Shown here piece after piece: positions 1 to 15,000 of a DNA stretch of 64,000 nt; the first letter of the stretch is position 1; every line of letters starts with the position of its first letter. The translations under genes were made by a program, and so were the position numbers. The notes below the pieces were generated by a model. That model searched no databases. It saw only the letters and a program-made list of their open reading frames with translations, and was not told the DNA's origin. This DNA is from Nymphaea colorata (lineage: Eukaryota; Streptophyta; Magnoliopsida; Nymphaeales; Nymphaeaceae), in NCBI RefSeq assembly GCF_008831285.2, contig NC_045144.1, positions 5,976,575 to 6,040,574 on the forward strand, read 5' to 3'.

Positions 1-3000
1 CATATTTTCTTGCATATGCTGTAATCATGTTGAACACTGATGCACACAATCCCAATGCGAAGTCTCGTATGTCGAAATCTGACTTTGTACGGATGAACTC
101 CTCCACTGATGCCGAGGAACATGCACCTATGGAGCTCCTGGAGGAGATCTATGATTCTATTGTCAAAGAAGAAATAAAGTTGAAGGATTATGAAGCAGGC
201 AGTGGCAGAAATATCAGGCACAGGTCAGAAACAGAGGGAGGTCGCCTTGTCAGTATTCTTAACTTGGCCCTTCCAAAAAGAAAATCTGCCAGTGACACAA
301 AGAAGGAAAGTGATGACATTGTTAAACACACACAAGCCTTCTTCCGGAAGCAAGGAAAGAAGAGAGGTGTCTTCTACACGGCACATCAGATAGAGCTAGT
401 ACGTCCAATGCTTGAAGCTGTGGGATGGCCATTGCTTGCTGCATTTTCTGTTACTATGGAGGATAGTGAAAACAAGCCAAGGGTTATTTTGTGTATGGAA
501 GGATTAAGGGCTGGTATACATTTGACACGTGTTCTAGGTATGGACACCATGCGCTATGCCTTCTTGACATCTCTTGTAAGGTAATTCTCCTTCTTTGTTT
601 GCATGTGAAAAACTTCTCAACTGTCAAATACTTTCTTGTGCAAAATACTCTATAATTCCGGCATTTTCTAATTAATTTTGTTTTGTAGATTTACCTTTTT
701 GCATGCTCCAAAGGAGATGAGAAGCAAAAACGTGGAAGCGCTGAGAACTCTGCTGGCACTTTGTGATGTTGAGACAGATTCGCTACAGGACACATGGAAT
801 GCAGTACTGGAATGCGTCTCCAGGCTGGAATATATCACTTCAACACCAGCTATTGCTGCCACTGTTATGCAAGGCTCAAACCAAATTTCTAGAGATGCTG
901 TACTCCTGTCGCTGCGAGAGCTGGCGGGAAAACCAACGGAGCAAGTATTTGTTAACAGTGTCAAATTACCTAGTGATTCGGTGGTTGAATTTTTCACAGC
1001 ACTTTGTGGGGTTTCCGCTGAAGAGTTAAAACAAACACCTGCACGTGTCTTCAGCCTTCAGAAACTTGTGGAGATTAGTTACTACAATATGGCTCGAATT
1101 AGAATGGTGAGGAGATAAAGCTACTTTCACTATTGTCCTACGGCATTGACAGAAATATCTAGCAATATTTTAATATGATATCATCACCAAAGAGGGAAAA
1201 TGACTTTTATGAGGAAAAGATTGTGATATTTCCAATAGCATCAGAAAATAAATATAGTGAACACAAGTTTTTTCCATTGTTAAAAGATCATTTTTAAGTA
1301 TAGTTTATTTGCATATTCCCCATTTCTTTGTTTCCTCAAAATTTTAAGAACTAATTTGAATATTTGACAGTGTTTTTTTTTTTAAAAAGTAGAAAATTCT
1401 TAATCTCATAAAATTTTCATACAATCTATCATTCTTGATATAGCTTTAATTTTTGAATTTTTGCAGAAAAACAAGATTTTTGAAAACTTCCAAGAAAAAT
1501 CTTCCCAAGGAATTCTCAAGAATGAGAGTTGCTGATAACTTTATATGCTTATATTTATATATTGAATAACTTGTTAAATCTAAGCACGAGACAATTGTAT
1601 GCTGTACCACATTGACATGACAATTGGTCTGCCACACCAGCATCCATGCACTGTAGCTTCAGCACCCTTTTTTGATTAAAGCTAAAACTTAAAAGAAAAG
1701 ACAAAATGGATGGTGAGCTTACCTTGTGATGGCTCCTTGCAGCAGCAGCTTCTTCACTGCTGGCCTTCTCTAGCTATCAAAGCGGGAAGAAGAGAAAGAG
1801 AAAAGAATCATGAAAGAGGTGTGAAGGAGCTAGTTACAGCGATGTGGAGACTTGAGAGGGTAGTATCGGAGGCAAAGGAATGGGGAATCAGGGGCTTCTA
1901 ATGAGAATTAGAGGAAAGACCTAGAGAGTGAGAGAGAGAGAGAGACAGAGAGAGAGAAGGCTTCGGGGAAAAGAGAGGGTTCATGTGACCAATGTAGTTA
2001 AAAGTGCTAGATGGGCCTAGACAGTAGACTCATAAAACACTTTGGTGGCACCTATGCATGGTTTAGATAGTCCTAACCTAAACAAAGAAAATTAAAAATA
2101 ATATTTTTTTATTTGAAAGCCTAAGCACCTCAACTTATGCATCTAGGTTACTGCCCAGCATCTAGGTGCACTTTTAACTACCTAAGCATGTGAGTCTTAT
2201 TGATCTAACCCCCTCTCTTATTGAAATCCCCCAAAGCATATACTCATGTCTACTTTGTAGAATTGAGTTGTTATACAATTTTGCTTGAGTCCTGGGATCA
2301 GTGTTGTACGATACGTACGATACAATACGTATCTTTTACAAAATACGATACGATACACGCCCCGTATCTTACGATACGGGCTGATTTCAAAAAATGGGGG
2401 CTGGAACCTCCCTTTTTGAGTTTTTTTTTTATAAAAACCGACCCTTCTTCATTTTTAACCTAGAGATTGTGCCGTTGTGGAGGGAAATTATCGATTTCCA
2501 TCGTTAAATCATCGATCTTCAAAATGAAATTATCGATTAAACCATAGATTTGTGCGTGGGTGGCTGATTCTCGTTGGGAGGAAATAGGTTTTCTTAAATC
2601 GTGAAGATGAAAATGAAGAAGAAGATGGAGATGAGGATGAGAATGAATATGATGAAGATTATGAATGAGAGTCGAGAGTGCTTTCATTTTATATGTATTG
2701 ACATTGAACATTTTCACAATTTCATTATCATCTTGGGATGTAATACATAACATCTAAAACTTGTCTTTTGATGTGGTATCTCATAGACTTATGGACCTTA
2801 TGACTTATAAATCTATGTGTTTGTGCAACCTTTGCAAGCGGAGCAATTGAAAGTCTTTGAGGTGATAGCAAGACTGACATGCCTCACTGGCTTGTGGAAG
2901 ATAGGCTTGTGAGAAAAAGGGCTTTAGGAAAATCGAAAAGAATGAACTTAGGCAAGCCTATATATACACATAGATGATTTCAGGTTTGATCTACATGTTA

Positions 3001-6000
3001 TTGTATGCATAGGTTATTATTATAAATTTGTTCATTTCTCTGAAAATTGGCAAGTTCTAGGGCTTCCTTCTTGTACTTTCTATGTTTCATGACCAGCATA
3101 ATATTAGCACTGTTGAGATTAATAATACGATATTCAGATTCTAATGCATTTTACATTCAAAACAAGCAACTAACAATGCATTTAATTATGTAGGTGAAAT
3201 ACATTTCCAACCCTGAAATTGTTATATGAAATGGTTCACAATTCTACAGTTTAGCCTGTTGGTTTTCTTTCATTTTCTTTGCTTAGATGATGACAATTAT
3301 GCCTCAGGTATGGGCTCGGATCTGGTCTATTTTGTCTCTCCATTTCATTTCAGCTGGGAGCCATGGCGACGAGAAAATTGCTATGTATGCCATTGATTCA
3401 CTGAGGCAGCTTGGGATGAAGTACCTTGAACGTGCTGAGCTCACCAAGTTTACTTTCCAGAATGACATCCTGAAACCGTTTGTCGTTTTAATGAGGAATA
3501 GCCGGAGTCCCACCATTCGCAGTCTTATTGTTGATTGTATTGTTCAAGTATGTCTGTCCGTACAGCTTTTCTGTTTCATTGCTGTTATATGAATCTCAAG
3601 GATCACGGTCGATGGACTGAGCTGTTGTTACTTCTGTTGTGAAACAATTGACCATTCAGATGATCAAATCCAAGGTGGGAAGCATAAAATCTGGATGGAA
3701 AAGTGTCTTTATGATCTTTACAGCAGCTGCTGATGATGAAACGGAAACAATTGCTGAAGGTGCTTTTGAAAATGTGGAACAAGGTGGTAGTCTATGCTTT
3801 TATCATCTTATTCTTATCAGCTAGAAGATAAGCACTACGATATTTCTGAAAAGGAAAATCAAAACATGGACTTTTCATCTGTAAGATCCTTAAATCAATG
3901 TTCATTATGTGAAATGCATTGCAGTTATCTTGGAACACTTTGATCAAGTTGTTGGTGACTGTTTCATGGACTGCGTCAATTGCCTGATTGGGTTTGCCAA
4001 CAATAAAACATCTGTAAGGATAAGCTTGAAGGCTATTGCACTGCTTCGCATATGTGAGGATCGTCTTGCTGAGGTATGTGAAATTTACTTTCAGAGTGGA
4101 CAATGCATGTACTTGATTGGACTATTTTTTTAGTTTTTCTCTTTGTAAGCTACTTCAGTTGAACGCATAGACATGGTATGGGTTCTCGGGCTGCCAACTA
4201 AGTTATTTTGCTTGATTGATTATTAGCTATCAGTTATGGCTTGTGTTAGGATGTTCTTGTCTACTGTCTTGTGGTTAATTTATGAATGTGATGGCAAATG
4301 TAAGCTTGATTGTGAAACCATCTGACTAGTAGGCCTAGTCAGTGGTCTGTATGGTAGGGCCCTTGCCTGAAAGTTGTGAAGGCCTTTTGGTCTTGGGGCC
4401 TCAACAAACCCCTTCCTATTTGCTTTGGTCGTGTCTCTACTTCGCGAGTGGCCTTGATGGCCTTGGCACTGCCCACAGTGAGGCTTGGCCCTACCGACTG
4501 ATGCTGGTAACTTGAACTGGCCCATAAATCCAGGTGAGCTGCCTCAACAGTCATCTGGTATGCCCTTAACTTTGGATAAAAAAATGTGAGACTATTCACT
4601 AGTTTTCTTCTACCAATGAATTCTCTTGTCACCTTACTAATTGTAATGCAATAATCTTTGAAAAACTATTGGAAATTCTGTTCAAGTCCCAGCCATGAAT
4701 CCTTAACAGCCTTGAACACTGTCCAATAGATCACCTCATCAATGGTGGGAGCTAAGAGATCAGCTTTCTCTTTCCCAGACACTTCTAGACCTTCAATCAT
4801 GCATGCAAGGAGAACATGAGGTCTTTGACTGCAACCTAGCAACTCTTTAAAAAAAACTGCAAGAATTCAAGTCTGCTTACCATCTATGTGGAGCACTAGC
4901 AGTGAGCACTAGCAGAGGGTCATGTCTTCCTCCCTGCACCTTTTCATATAAATGCAGCGATTTTAGCCTACTTTATTGGTGCCAAAAGCTTTTCTGAGAC
5001 TCTCAATGCTACCCCTTAGCCCCTCGTTTGATTCTTCTTAACCAGGGGTTTCTCTATTCCCATCCTCAAACTTATTTTTCATCATTTAAAGCTGTGAAAT
5101 TTCCCTTTGAGGATTACCTAATCTTTTCCAGAGATCTCTTCAAATTTTCCCTCACCTTTTCCAAGTTCAATCACCTGAATCATAGGATAGCCCCTGATAT
5201 CCACTTTCCAACTTTTTGAAACCAAAACTTTTACGGCCCACATCCTGATTCTGAAAGCAAACTCCAAACTTGAGATTCAACCATCTTCATATATTAAAAA
5301 AGATAAAATTACGATTAGAACATGAGCATGAGAGGATTTTCAGTTATACAGAAGATGATTTTTTTTTCTCCAGTCCATATTTAAAAGACTCCTGGATCTC
5401 ACTCTACGATAGGTATATAAGTCTCATGATCAGCAGCTTCTTTGACTTGTAATTGTCAAAAAAATTACCAAAAGGTAGACGTTCTCTAATAGTACGGTAT
5501 TCTATCAAATGTTTCCATAAAATTTTGAACTAATGGTTGAGTCTCCTTGCATCTTGTACGGCTTCTTGTTGAATGTTAGGACATCTTAACCATCATGACT
5601 CACAGCCCCACACATCTTCCATAAGAGTTGAGCCTACTTTCATACTCAATAATTTGTTGAACGGCCCTCCATCTTCTAACTCAAATTCCACAGGGTCTGC
5701 TGACCTGAAAAAGCATGGTAGACATGCACTTTCAAAGCCACCTGTGTGAAGGTCCAAAAAGTTCAATGTCTCAAAAAGGAGATTGCAAATAAAAGGTCCT
5801 CATTACCATCTTGAAGCAATCCAAAAAAATTTATCTTTGCCACTAAGAAATAAATAACCTTTTTTTGGAAATCAATACTCAAATACTCTTTAGGTCTAAT
5901 CAAGCTAACAATCCGCTCTGTTGATAAGGGCCTGACAGGAAATTTCTTTGTGAGGAAAAATATCAGCTAAAGCATGCAATTACTATGCTAAGATGTTTGG

Positions 6001-9000
6001 ATCTTCTATCACTATTAAAAGAGCAAAACATTAGCAAACAGTCCTTGATGAACACTACCTTAGAGCTGTACACCAGGAGGTCGAAGACACCATGTGCATG
6101 TCTTGGTTAAATCCAGAGGAATAACAATTGACATTCTTGCACAAAATTGTTCACACCTTTGTGCAAGAATCTGCTGAAACAAACCTTGCTCCAATATTTA
6201 TTGCTATTCTTTTCAACATTTCCATGGAAAACCTAACGATCTTGCCCAAATCTGTTCTACATTTCTAAGCTTCCATCTTCATAGAAAGTCTGGCCCTCCA
6301 TCTACTAAAAAATATATTCCAGCGGTTGAAATGCCTCTGTTGATTTAGCCCTAATTAGGAAATCCCCTTTCCCTCTGACATACACATGACAGGCCCCAAA
6401 TCAATCCATTCTTTCTTGAGTGTGTTGAACACATATGGGTAACCCAATCTTCCCCTTGAGCTCGTCTGAGAAACCAAGATTCATGGAAAATTCAGAGGGT
6501 TTCACCTTTGCATGAAAGGCTTCATTGGAGATAAAAAGGGACTTTTGTCATTTTCTCTGATTTTCAGTGCAGAACTTCACATTTGTAATAGCTTCCTCCC
6601 TTCCCCAATAACAGACCAAAATGATGTCTCTTTTCACAATCCGTTCTACTGTTGCAGCTATCTCTCCACCCTTCATGGCTTCCATGATTCTCCTCGCAGA
6701 ACCTCATAGTTAAAATAGTAGCCCTCCTTTTGGATGGCATTAGCGGCAGTTGAGAGAAAATAAAATATGAATATGGTATGCGTTGATGTTATGACCAATT
6801 ATGAAAACACTACCTAATATAAGCATTTTGATCTGAGCAGCTTGTATTGAAAAAAATCTTAACCTACAAAACATTGTCGAAATTGTGCCTGTGTTATTGT
6901 AATGTGCAATGCTATTCAAGTGCTACTTATTTAAAAATTTGTCAGTCTTCAAAAAAGGTGGTGTTTCTTTTTGTGAAGTGCTATTGTGGTTTCCACAACT
7001 TGGGTCCCAGGCACTCTTTGTTTAACTAGATCCGGCATTGGCTCTGATGAAGTCAATTGATCTGGTTAGGCCTCTGATCATTGCCGCAAAACACATTTTC
7101 TTGGCAAAGAAAATCATTGGAATAATTTTAAAAAATTAATTTTTTTCTTGAGAAATTTACAGCATGTGCACATTTTTCACTTGTTAAGCTAAGAAATAAA
7201 AGTCATGAGATGTTTCCATAAGATTAATTCTCTTGGAAAATACTTGGGATGTCGACCTCTTATGCAAACTTAAGCCTATAAGCATGTGAGTTTGTTTTCT
7301 GTTCAACTGTTTCACTTTCTCACTTGTTGGAATTTAAAAAGGAGGAACAGATTTCATGTGAAGTATAACAAGGTAATAAAAATAAAGGGTGGGTAGTTGG
7401 TCGACTACTCTTTGTCGAACCTATTGTTTTACTCTCTGGAAAGAGATCTAAGGCACATACAATGACTTCCTAGCTTTTTGAATAATTATCAGAAACTCCT
7501 ATGTTTTTAGCAATACTTCCAAAACTATGCATTTAATGTTTCAGTTAAACAATACAATGGCGAGTTTTTCAGTTTTTGAATGGGTAGTTTACTAATTTAG
7601 ATATAGATAAAAGAACCGAACTAACTTGAATCCAGGTAAATATAGACCAATTGTATTAAATATTGTTAAAGAGGTTGCTCGAAGTGAATGAGTGTGAGGG
7701 ATGATTTATTTTAAGCAGAAAAATAATAGACATGTGCCTTTTGTTGTTGCCAAATCAAAATTTTCAGAAAAGAAAATGAATACTCTTTTGTGATGCTTTC
7801 AGGAAAAAGTGAATATTGTTGTAACGAATTGGATCTTAAATTAATGATAATCCTTTTTTTTTTGCTTTTCACTGAGATCCTACAGTCAGCTGATGATGTC
7901 TGTTAGAGCTGTATAGTTACCTTGCTAATAGCATGTCTTTCACTTTCTGTTTCTCAATGGAATTAGATTTCTTTTGGTCGACTGGAAAAATGTTTTCTAT
8001 AATTTAAGTCTATAGCTGAATAAACTCTATGGAATTTATCTCCAATTTGGATGCATATGTTAGTTGGTTTAACAGACTGAAAGAATTTTAGTATTTTTAT
8101 GGCTTCAAATCTGGTGAAAGGAAATAAGGTAACTATTTCTGAAGCCCATAACTAAGGGCATTGTGTACTTTCATTTAAATAAATAGTTCCAGATGATGCC
8201 CTTGTTTTCAGAGTTTTGGCTTTATTGGAGATTTGGTAAGACATGCTTGGATTTTACTGAAATCTTGCTTGCTTTTAAAGCTTTTGTATTTATGTTGGCC
8301 TTGCTCTTCAATCTCTACAAATCTTCATTTTTTGTAGACATGGATTTGAGTTTTGTTGGGATTGGCAAGTACAAACAACATTCTATGAAATGCCTTGAAA
8401 TTTTCACCCAGTTCTTCTTTTCTTTTGAATATTCAAGTCATGAAATAAATTGCTACCAATAGAATTCGATGAAATGATATATCAATTTTGGCATCAGTAA
8501 GGAGCATTTCAAATAACTTTGAACGCAATTTTAAGTCACAATGTTAAATCCAAATCCCAAAATCATGACGTATGATGTGGATCCTTGGAGGCTGTGTATT
8601 CCAACAGCCATTCTCAACTGCCCAGTAAATCAAAATATCATTTGGGAGAGAGAGTGCTTATGTTGGCATTGGAGAGCTCTGGCAGTTAAATAGTTTGTTT
8701 CTTAGTTGGTAAGGCAAAATGGAAGATAAGAGAGAGAGCCCTATTGTCATTATGAAAATAGCATGTCAGTTCATTTTGGGTTACTTTTTCTCGAACTTCC
8801 TAAAGCTCTTTTGGTCCGTCAAAGATGGTAGTGTAGCATAGCTGAGGCCTGAGATATTTCCAACATAGCAGCAAGTTCATTTTAGTCCTTCAAATATGAA
8901 TAAAAATTAAAATAATTCAACATGGTATTGCTTTGGTGGCAGTATATTTCTAGGACGGAATCTGGATACGGTAAGATATTCTTTTCTACTAATAATAAGA

Positions 9001-12000
9001 TTTGGCCCATACTAGGGAACCTCATGTTCAGATATCCAAAATGCCCATGCTTTGTTCTCTTTGCACAATTTTTTCACCATAGTAACTTGGCTACATATAC
9101 TTCCAAGTATCTAACAAGGAAACAAACACTGATGACCCACATGTGCATATTATTCCAATCTGTTCAGGCACACAAACATGGCTGAATTCTATTTATTGTT
9201 ATTTTTTTAAATAAATTTCTTGCAGGGTCTTATACCTGGTGGTGCCTTAAAGCCAGTTATTGATGATAGAGATCCTCATTTTGATGTCACTGAACATTAC
9301 TGGTTTCCAATGTTGGCGGGTTTATCAGATTTGACATCCGACCCAAGGTTGGAGGTCAGAAACTGTGCGCTTGAAGTCCTTTTTGATTTGCTGAATGAAA
9401 GAGGTCACAAATTTTCAGCTGCATTTTGGGAAAGCATATTCCACCGTGTTCTTTTTCCTATTTTTGACCATGTAAGAGATGCGGGAAAGGGCGTGTCTTC
9501 CACGTGTGGTGAAGAATGGCTCCGAGAAACCAGCATCCATTCCCTCCAATTACTCTGTAATCTTTTCAATACTTTTTACAAGGTATGAATATTACTTTCA
9601 AAAGCTCAGTGTATTTCTTCTTGAATTTGGGAACCAGTAAGCTTATAGCACATGCAAAGTTAGTCCTTCGAACATTGTTGTGCCCTTTTTAGCAATCTCT
9701 TACCATCTTCAGGGCATTCTTTATTTGCAGGATGTGTGCTTTATGTTACCGTCACTTCTCGGACTCTTGTTGGACTGTGCCAAGAAAACAGATCAAGCAG
9801 TCGTTTCACTGTCATTAGGTGCACTTGTCCACCTTATAGAAGTTGGTGGCCACCAATTCAGTGATAGTGACTGGGAAACACTGTTGATAAGCATCCGGTA
9901 CAGAGTGCATTATTTTGTATTTTGTTTTTATTTTGCTATGAGTCATTCCTCCAATCAGTATGAGTAACCTCAAGTCTTTATGCATCTGATGCTTGTCAGG
10001 GATGCTACCTACACGACACAACCCCTTGAGCTGCTAAATTCACTAGGTTTTGACGCACCAAAGAGCCCAATTTTGTTGACAAACAAGCAGGCCACTGATA
10101 GAGGTGTGAGTTTGCCTCCTGGTGTTGATAGGGGAACCGACTCGCCTCGTGACCATGACATGGCAAATGGTGTCAATAATGGACCCAAAATTGATGACAA
10201 TGTCAACATTATCCAGAGTCCAAGAGTTGCTGGTGCATCTGATAAGAATTATGAAGCACAAATAAGAGTAAACTTAGAGGAAACAGAAGGTTAGTTGCTG
10301 TGGAATATTTTCATGATTTCTGATGTTGACACAATGGCATGTGGTTACTCTTGTTGTTTCTCTTAGTATAGGATATTGCAACACACCTTTTCGCGTTGCA
10401 CTGATTGATTTGATTGAACATATTTGTAGTTCTGCCATCCCCTGTTGGGAAGACGGGAAAAGCTTCTGATACAGATAGTTTACAAAGGACACAGACATTC
10501 AGTCAGCGGATTATGGGGAATATGATGGACACCCTCTTGCTGAAGAACTTGACCATGAAGTCCCGTAGTCGTTCTGGTGATGTTTTGCTTCCTTCATCTC
10601 CAATGAAGGTATGCTGAAAGGGTCAAAATACCCAAATACCGTCCTATTTGGTCTATGTTTGTGTTGCTATTTTATTATACATGTCTGAGATTATTTCTAA
10701 GTCCATCTTTCTTTGTCATCCATATCAGACATAAATTGCATTATTTACATTTTACTAGCTATGTACAAACATATGAAATCAGTTGGTATGCGACTATGCG
10801 TTGCATGCTTCAGCTTGGTTACTTAAAACTGCATCAGCTACCATAAAGTTGCATAATCTTTTTCTTTGCACTTTTTTCTGTGCCTCGGGTATATGACATG
10901 TTGGGACAGTTGCATGGAGTAGGATTATTGCATTTATGCTTGTTGTTGCAGTTGATTAAGCTGGAATTGGATCAGCTAAAATTTCGAGTTACAAAAGAAT
11001 ATGTATTATGTAATGTTGATTATGTTTAGATCAGTTGTTGTTACAGGGAGCAGTCTTTCTTTTTTGGGTTGTATTTTGGCGATATTTGCATCAAGTTGCA
11101 TGCTTGATCCTATGTCGCATAGTTGTGGGTACGGGTGCAGAGAACTGAAAACAAATAGATTAAAGAGGAGAAGCATACAAGCACAAACAAGAGGAAACAA
11201 TGGGTCAAAAAGTGTAGAAGATGTTGGGAAAACAGGCAAAAATCAGCATAGATGCATAGCTTTTTTTAAAAAAAAAACCTAAAATTTGGACGATTTTGGA
11301 CTCGGTCAAAGTTGACTGAGTCCACAATTGGATGGGTTCGGCCTCAGGTGCATTGACCACACCAGACGTGGTCACCACACACCTGAGCAGTGTCTGAAGC
11401 AGTACCAGTACTAGTGTCGACTTGTGTTGACACTTGTACTTCACTCCAACAGGAGTGTCCATGTGACATAGCTTTGAATTCTTTTATTTTAAAGGCTGAG
11501 ATGTTATTTTGATATCTGATACTGCACAAATTTGTACATGGGCTTTGCTCAATTTGATTTTTTATGAAATAAAAGCGTTTTCAATTTGTTAAAGTTTCTA
11601 TTATAGAGTTAAATGATAACTTCTTTTTAGCTTTATAGTGGTTTTGAAACCTAGGGACTTGGATTTCTATCTGGAGCATGTTGATTCATGATTTGCTGTG
11701 CGAACTTCAATAAACAAGTCTTGCAAAAATATTGGGTGTTGCATTTATGGGTCCAACTGTTAATAGTTTATGGTGATTATGCTTTCTGCTCTAATTCAAA
11801 TCCATATATTTCACTCATATTTGTAATTTGTATGAGTTTTTCTAAAATGCTAAGCCTCATCTTCATTGTGCAATAGCCCATGAGGTCACATGCAAGTAAA
11901 TGTTCTTGAATTTAGAAGACAGGCTTTGTCATCTCACCACATCCTTTTAAGGTGCAGGCACATCTTTTAAGGTGCAGGTACCTGTTGCTCTAATGTGCAC

Positions 12001-15000
12001 ACACGTGTTTGTCTGTGTGGGGAATGTGTTGGTCCAAATTTCTTCTGGTTAGGCCTCATTTTAGGTCCCCGAAGAACTGAATCTGCGTTTAGCTTCATTC
12101 ACTTCAAATTGAGAAAGGTGTTCATGCTCTGTTCAGTTAGGACCATGCATCAATGAAAACTTGAGTTGATGTTAAATTCTCAAATGGTCAAACCAACTTG
12201 TCAGGCTAATTCAATCTAAGATACGTTTCTTTCTCAGTGAAATGCATCTGTGAAAGTGCACCCATTTCTGATAAGATAAAATACTTCATCAATTATGCTT
12301 TTTTCTGGGATCTAAAAACGGATCCCTGAAAGTGGTAAACTCTATGTTGTGTATATATATATATAATTCCTCATTCGTAAACGCAATAGTCACAGACAAC
12401 GCATTTTAATTTTGAACAAAACGCGAAAAAAACGTGATAAATTAAATGGCCATTTAAAACTTAAAAAATGCGTTTAAAAAAAACGTTAAAAACTAAAAAC
12501 GTTTTTTTAACACGTTTTTTTACTTTTTTCATTTTTTTAAGTTTTTTAATGACAAACATTTTTTTTTTCATTTTTTATTTGTTGCAAATCTACTTATCTT
12601 GTGATGTTTGTATTATTAGTTTCTCACTTATTTCATTTTTCCTCCATGTTTAGTTTTTTAAATTTTTTAAAAATTTACCGTATTTTTCTTATTTTTTCTT
12701 GTTGCTTATTGGAAGAAGAAGGGGCGAGAGAGATAGAGGGAGAAAGTGAGAGGACACTTTTTCTTATTGCTGCATGTAACCCTAATCTCATATTAATATG
12801 AGACTAGGGTGTGTCACCAATTTACAAAAATAGTCCACTAAACATAGGATAATAATTAAGTGGACCTATTTCAACTTTCTAATATTTTAGAAAGCCTCCA
12901 CCCGACTGCTATAAGTATTTAACACTCCCCCTCAAGCTGGAGCATAGATATCAATCATGCTTAGCTTGTTACATCATCTCAAGAAATCGCCAATGGGAAG
13001 AGCTTTAGTGAACATATCAGCAGCTTGATCTTCAGAAGAGACATGAATGGTGTCAATGACTCCTTCTTGTACCAAGTCTCGAACATAATGACAATCTACT
13101 TCAATGCGTGTAGTCCTTTCATGAAAAACAAGATTATTTGCAATGTAGGTTGCTGCTTTATTGTCACAGTACATCTTCATTGGGAGTGTCACTGAAATCC
13201 CCAATTCTAGAAGCACGGATTTGACCCAAGACATTTCAGCTGCAGTTTGGGCCATAGCCCTATATTCAGACTCAGCACTAGATCTAGCAACCACATTCTA
13301 TTTCTTGCTTCTCCAAGAAATAAGATTCCCACCGACAAAGACACAGAAACCTGTAGTAGATTTCCTGTCATCTATTGACCCAGCATAATCAACATCACTA
13401 TATGCTCATTATGTCCATACATGCTCCCTTTTTTGAACCATAACCCCTTTCCCGGGGCTGATTTCAAGTATTTTACCACCATTAGAGCAGCCTCCCAATG
13501 AATTTTTCGAGGTTTTTCCATGAATTGACTTAACTTGTTCACAGCAAAGCTGATATCTGCTCGAGTGATAGTCAAGTATAAAAGTTTCCCTATCAACGAT
13601 CTGTAAGAACGAGAGTCAAAAGCTTCTGAGTCATCATCATGAATATGAATTCGAGGATTCATAGGAAGTGTAGCCGGTTTGGCTCCCAATAACCCTGTTT
13701 CCTGCAAAAGATCAAGAACATATTTCCTTTGAGACATCACAAGTCCTTTATTACTGCGAACCACTTCAATGCCAAGAAAATAACGAAGTGGACCAAAATC
13801 TTTTGTGACAAAGTGTTTCTGTAGAAACTCCTTTGTCTGAGCTAACTCGTGAATACTTTCTCCAGTGAGGACAATATCATCAACATATACAATCAATATC
13901 ACTATACCAGAAGTCCCTCTCTTGATAAACAACGAGTGATCAAACTGGGACCTATGAAATCCACACTTAGAGACAACCTCACTGAGCTTATGAAACCATG
14001 CACGAGGGCTTTGTTTAAGCCCATAGATAGCCTTTAAGTTTGCATACCTTGGAACACTCCCTGTCGTTCAAAACCAGGTGGTTGTTGCATATAGACTGTT
14101 TCAGAGAGATCACCATATAGAAATGCATTTTTCACATCAAGCTGAAAAAGGGGTCAATCCTACTAAACTGCGAGAGATAATAAGGCGAATAGTACCTAAT
14201 CGTGCCACAGGCAAAAACGTCTCGAAGAAGTCCACACCATAAGTCTGTGTATAGCCTTTAGCAACAAGACGAGCTTTGAAGCGCTCTACAGACTTATCAG
14301 CATGATATTTGATTGTGAAAACCCATTTGGAGCCGACAATGTCACAATTCATCAGTGGGTCCACTAAGTCCAAGTTTACCTAGAAAGAAGAACATTCATT
14401 TCCTCCTGCATAGCTTGCTTCCATGGTGAATCTAACAAGGCTTGGTGGTGAGAGGTTGGGATAGTATGACTATCCATAGCTCGGTCAAACTGTACTAAAC
14501 TCGTGCTCAAATGGTCCATAGAAACCGAGTTAGAGATAGGATGTCTTGTGCACTGTCGCTGGCCCTTGCGAATAGCAATTGGTAGATCGTCTGCAAAATA
14601 GTCATTATTTCTTCCTGAGTCAGTCTTATCATTAGAACTTACCTCATGAGAAGATTCTGGTGGACAGCTGGGAGAGGGTTCTTGACGCCGAGTATAGACT
14701 ATGGGAGATTTACGAAAACGATCACATGACCGTGGTTGAGAGAAGGAGATAGACTCAAGTGATACTGGGGGAATAGGAAGAGGGACAGATACAGGGAGTT
14801 CAGTCACAGTGGTATTTGATGTGAAGGACGCGATTCAAAGAATGTAACATACGCACTGATAATCTCTTTCTTATTCTGGGGATCAAAACATCGGTAGCCC
14901 TTTTGATTGGCAGGATATCCAATGAACACACATTTAACGGTTTGGGCAGCAAGTTTGTTTTTGTTTGGGCCCAAGATGTGTACAAAACAAGTGCATCCAA

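Larger units (their letters stand above)
1107..3307 (+). other. BIG5 intron (2.2 kb) carrying two small transposon insertions
   Basis: The donor follows the codon for M in RIRM and the acceptor is CCTCAG at 3302-3307. The intron holds a MITE-like element (1990-2186) and a hAT remnant (2299-2813). Between 1690 and 1960 is a stretch that on the - strand is pyrimidine-rich and ends in a donor-like AAG|GTAAGC near 1719, resembling a captured 5' leader exon. It has no long reading frame. The remainder is AT-rich with nothing recognisable. Confidence 0.8.

Noticed and set aside
678-1118. Antisense and alternate-frame open stretches over BIG5 exons
   Set aside because: Shadows of the conserved BIG5 frame; the BIG5 reading has continuous protein similarity and correct splice phases.
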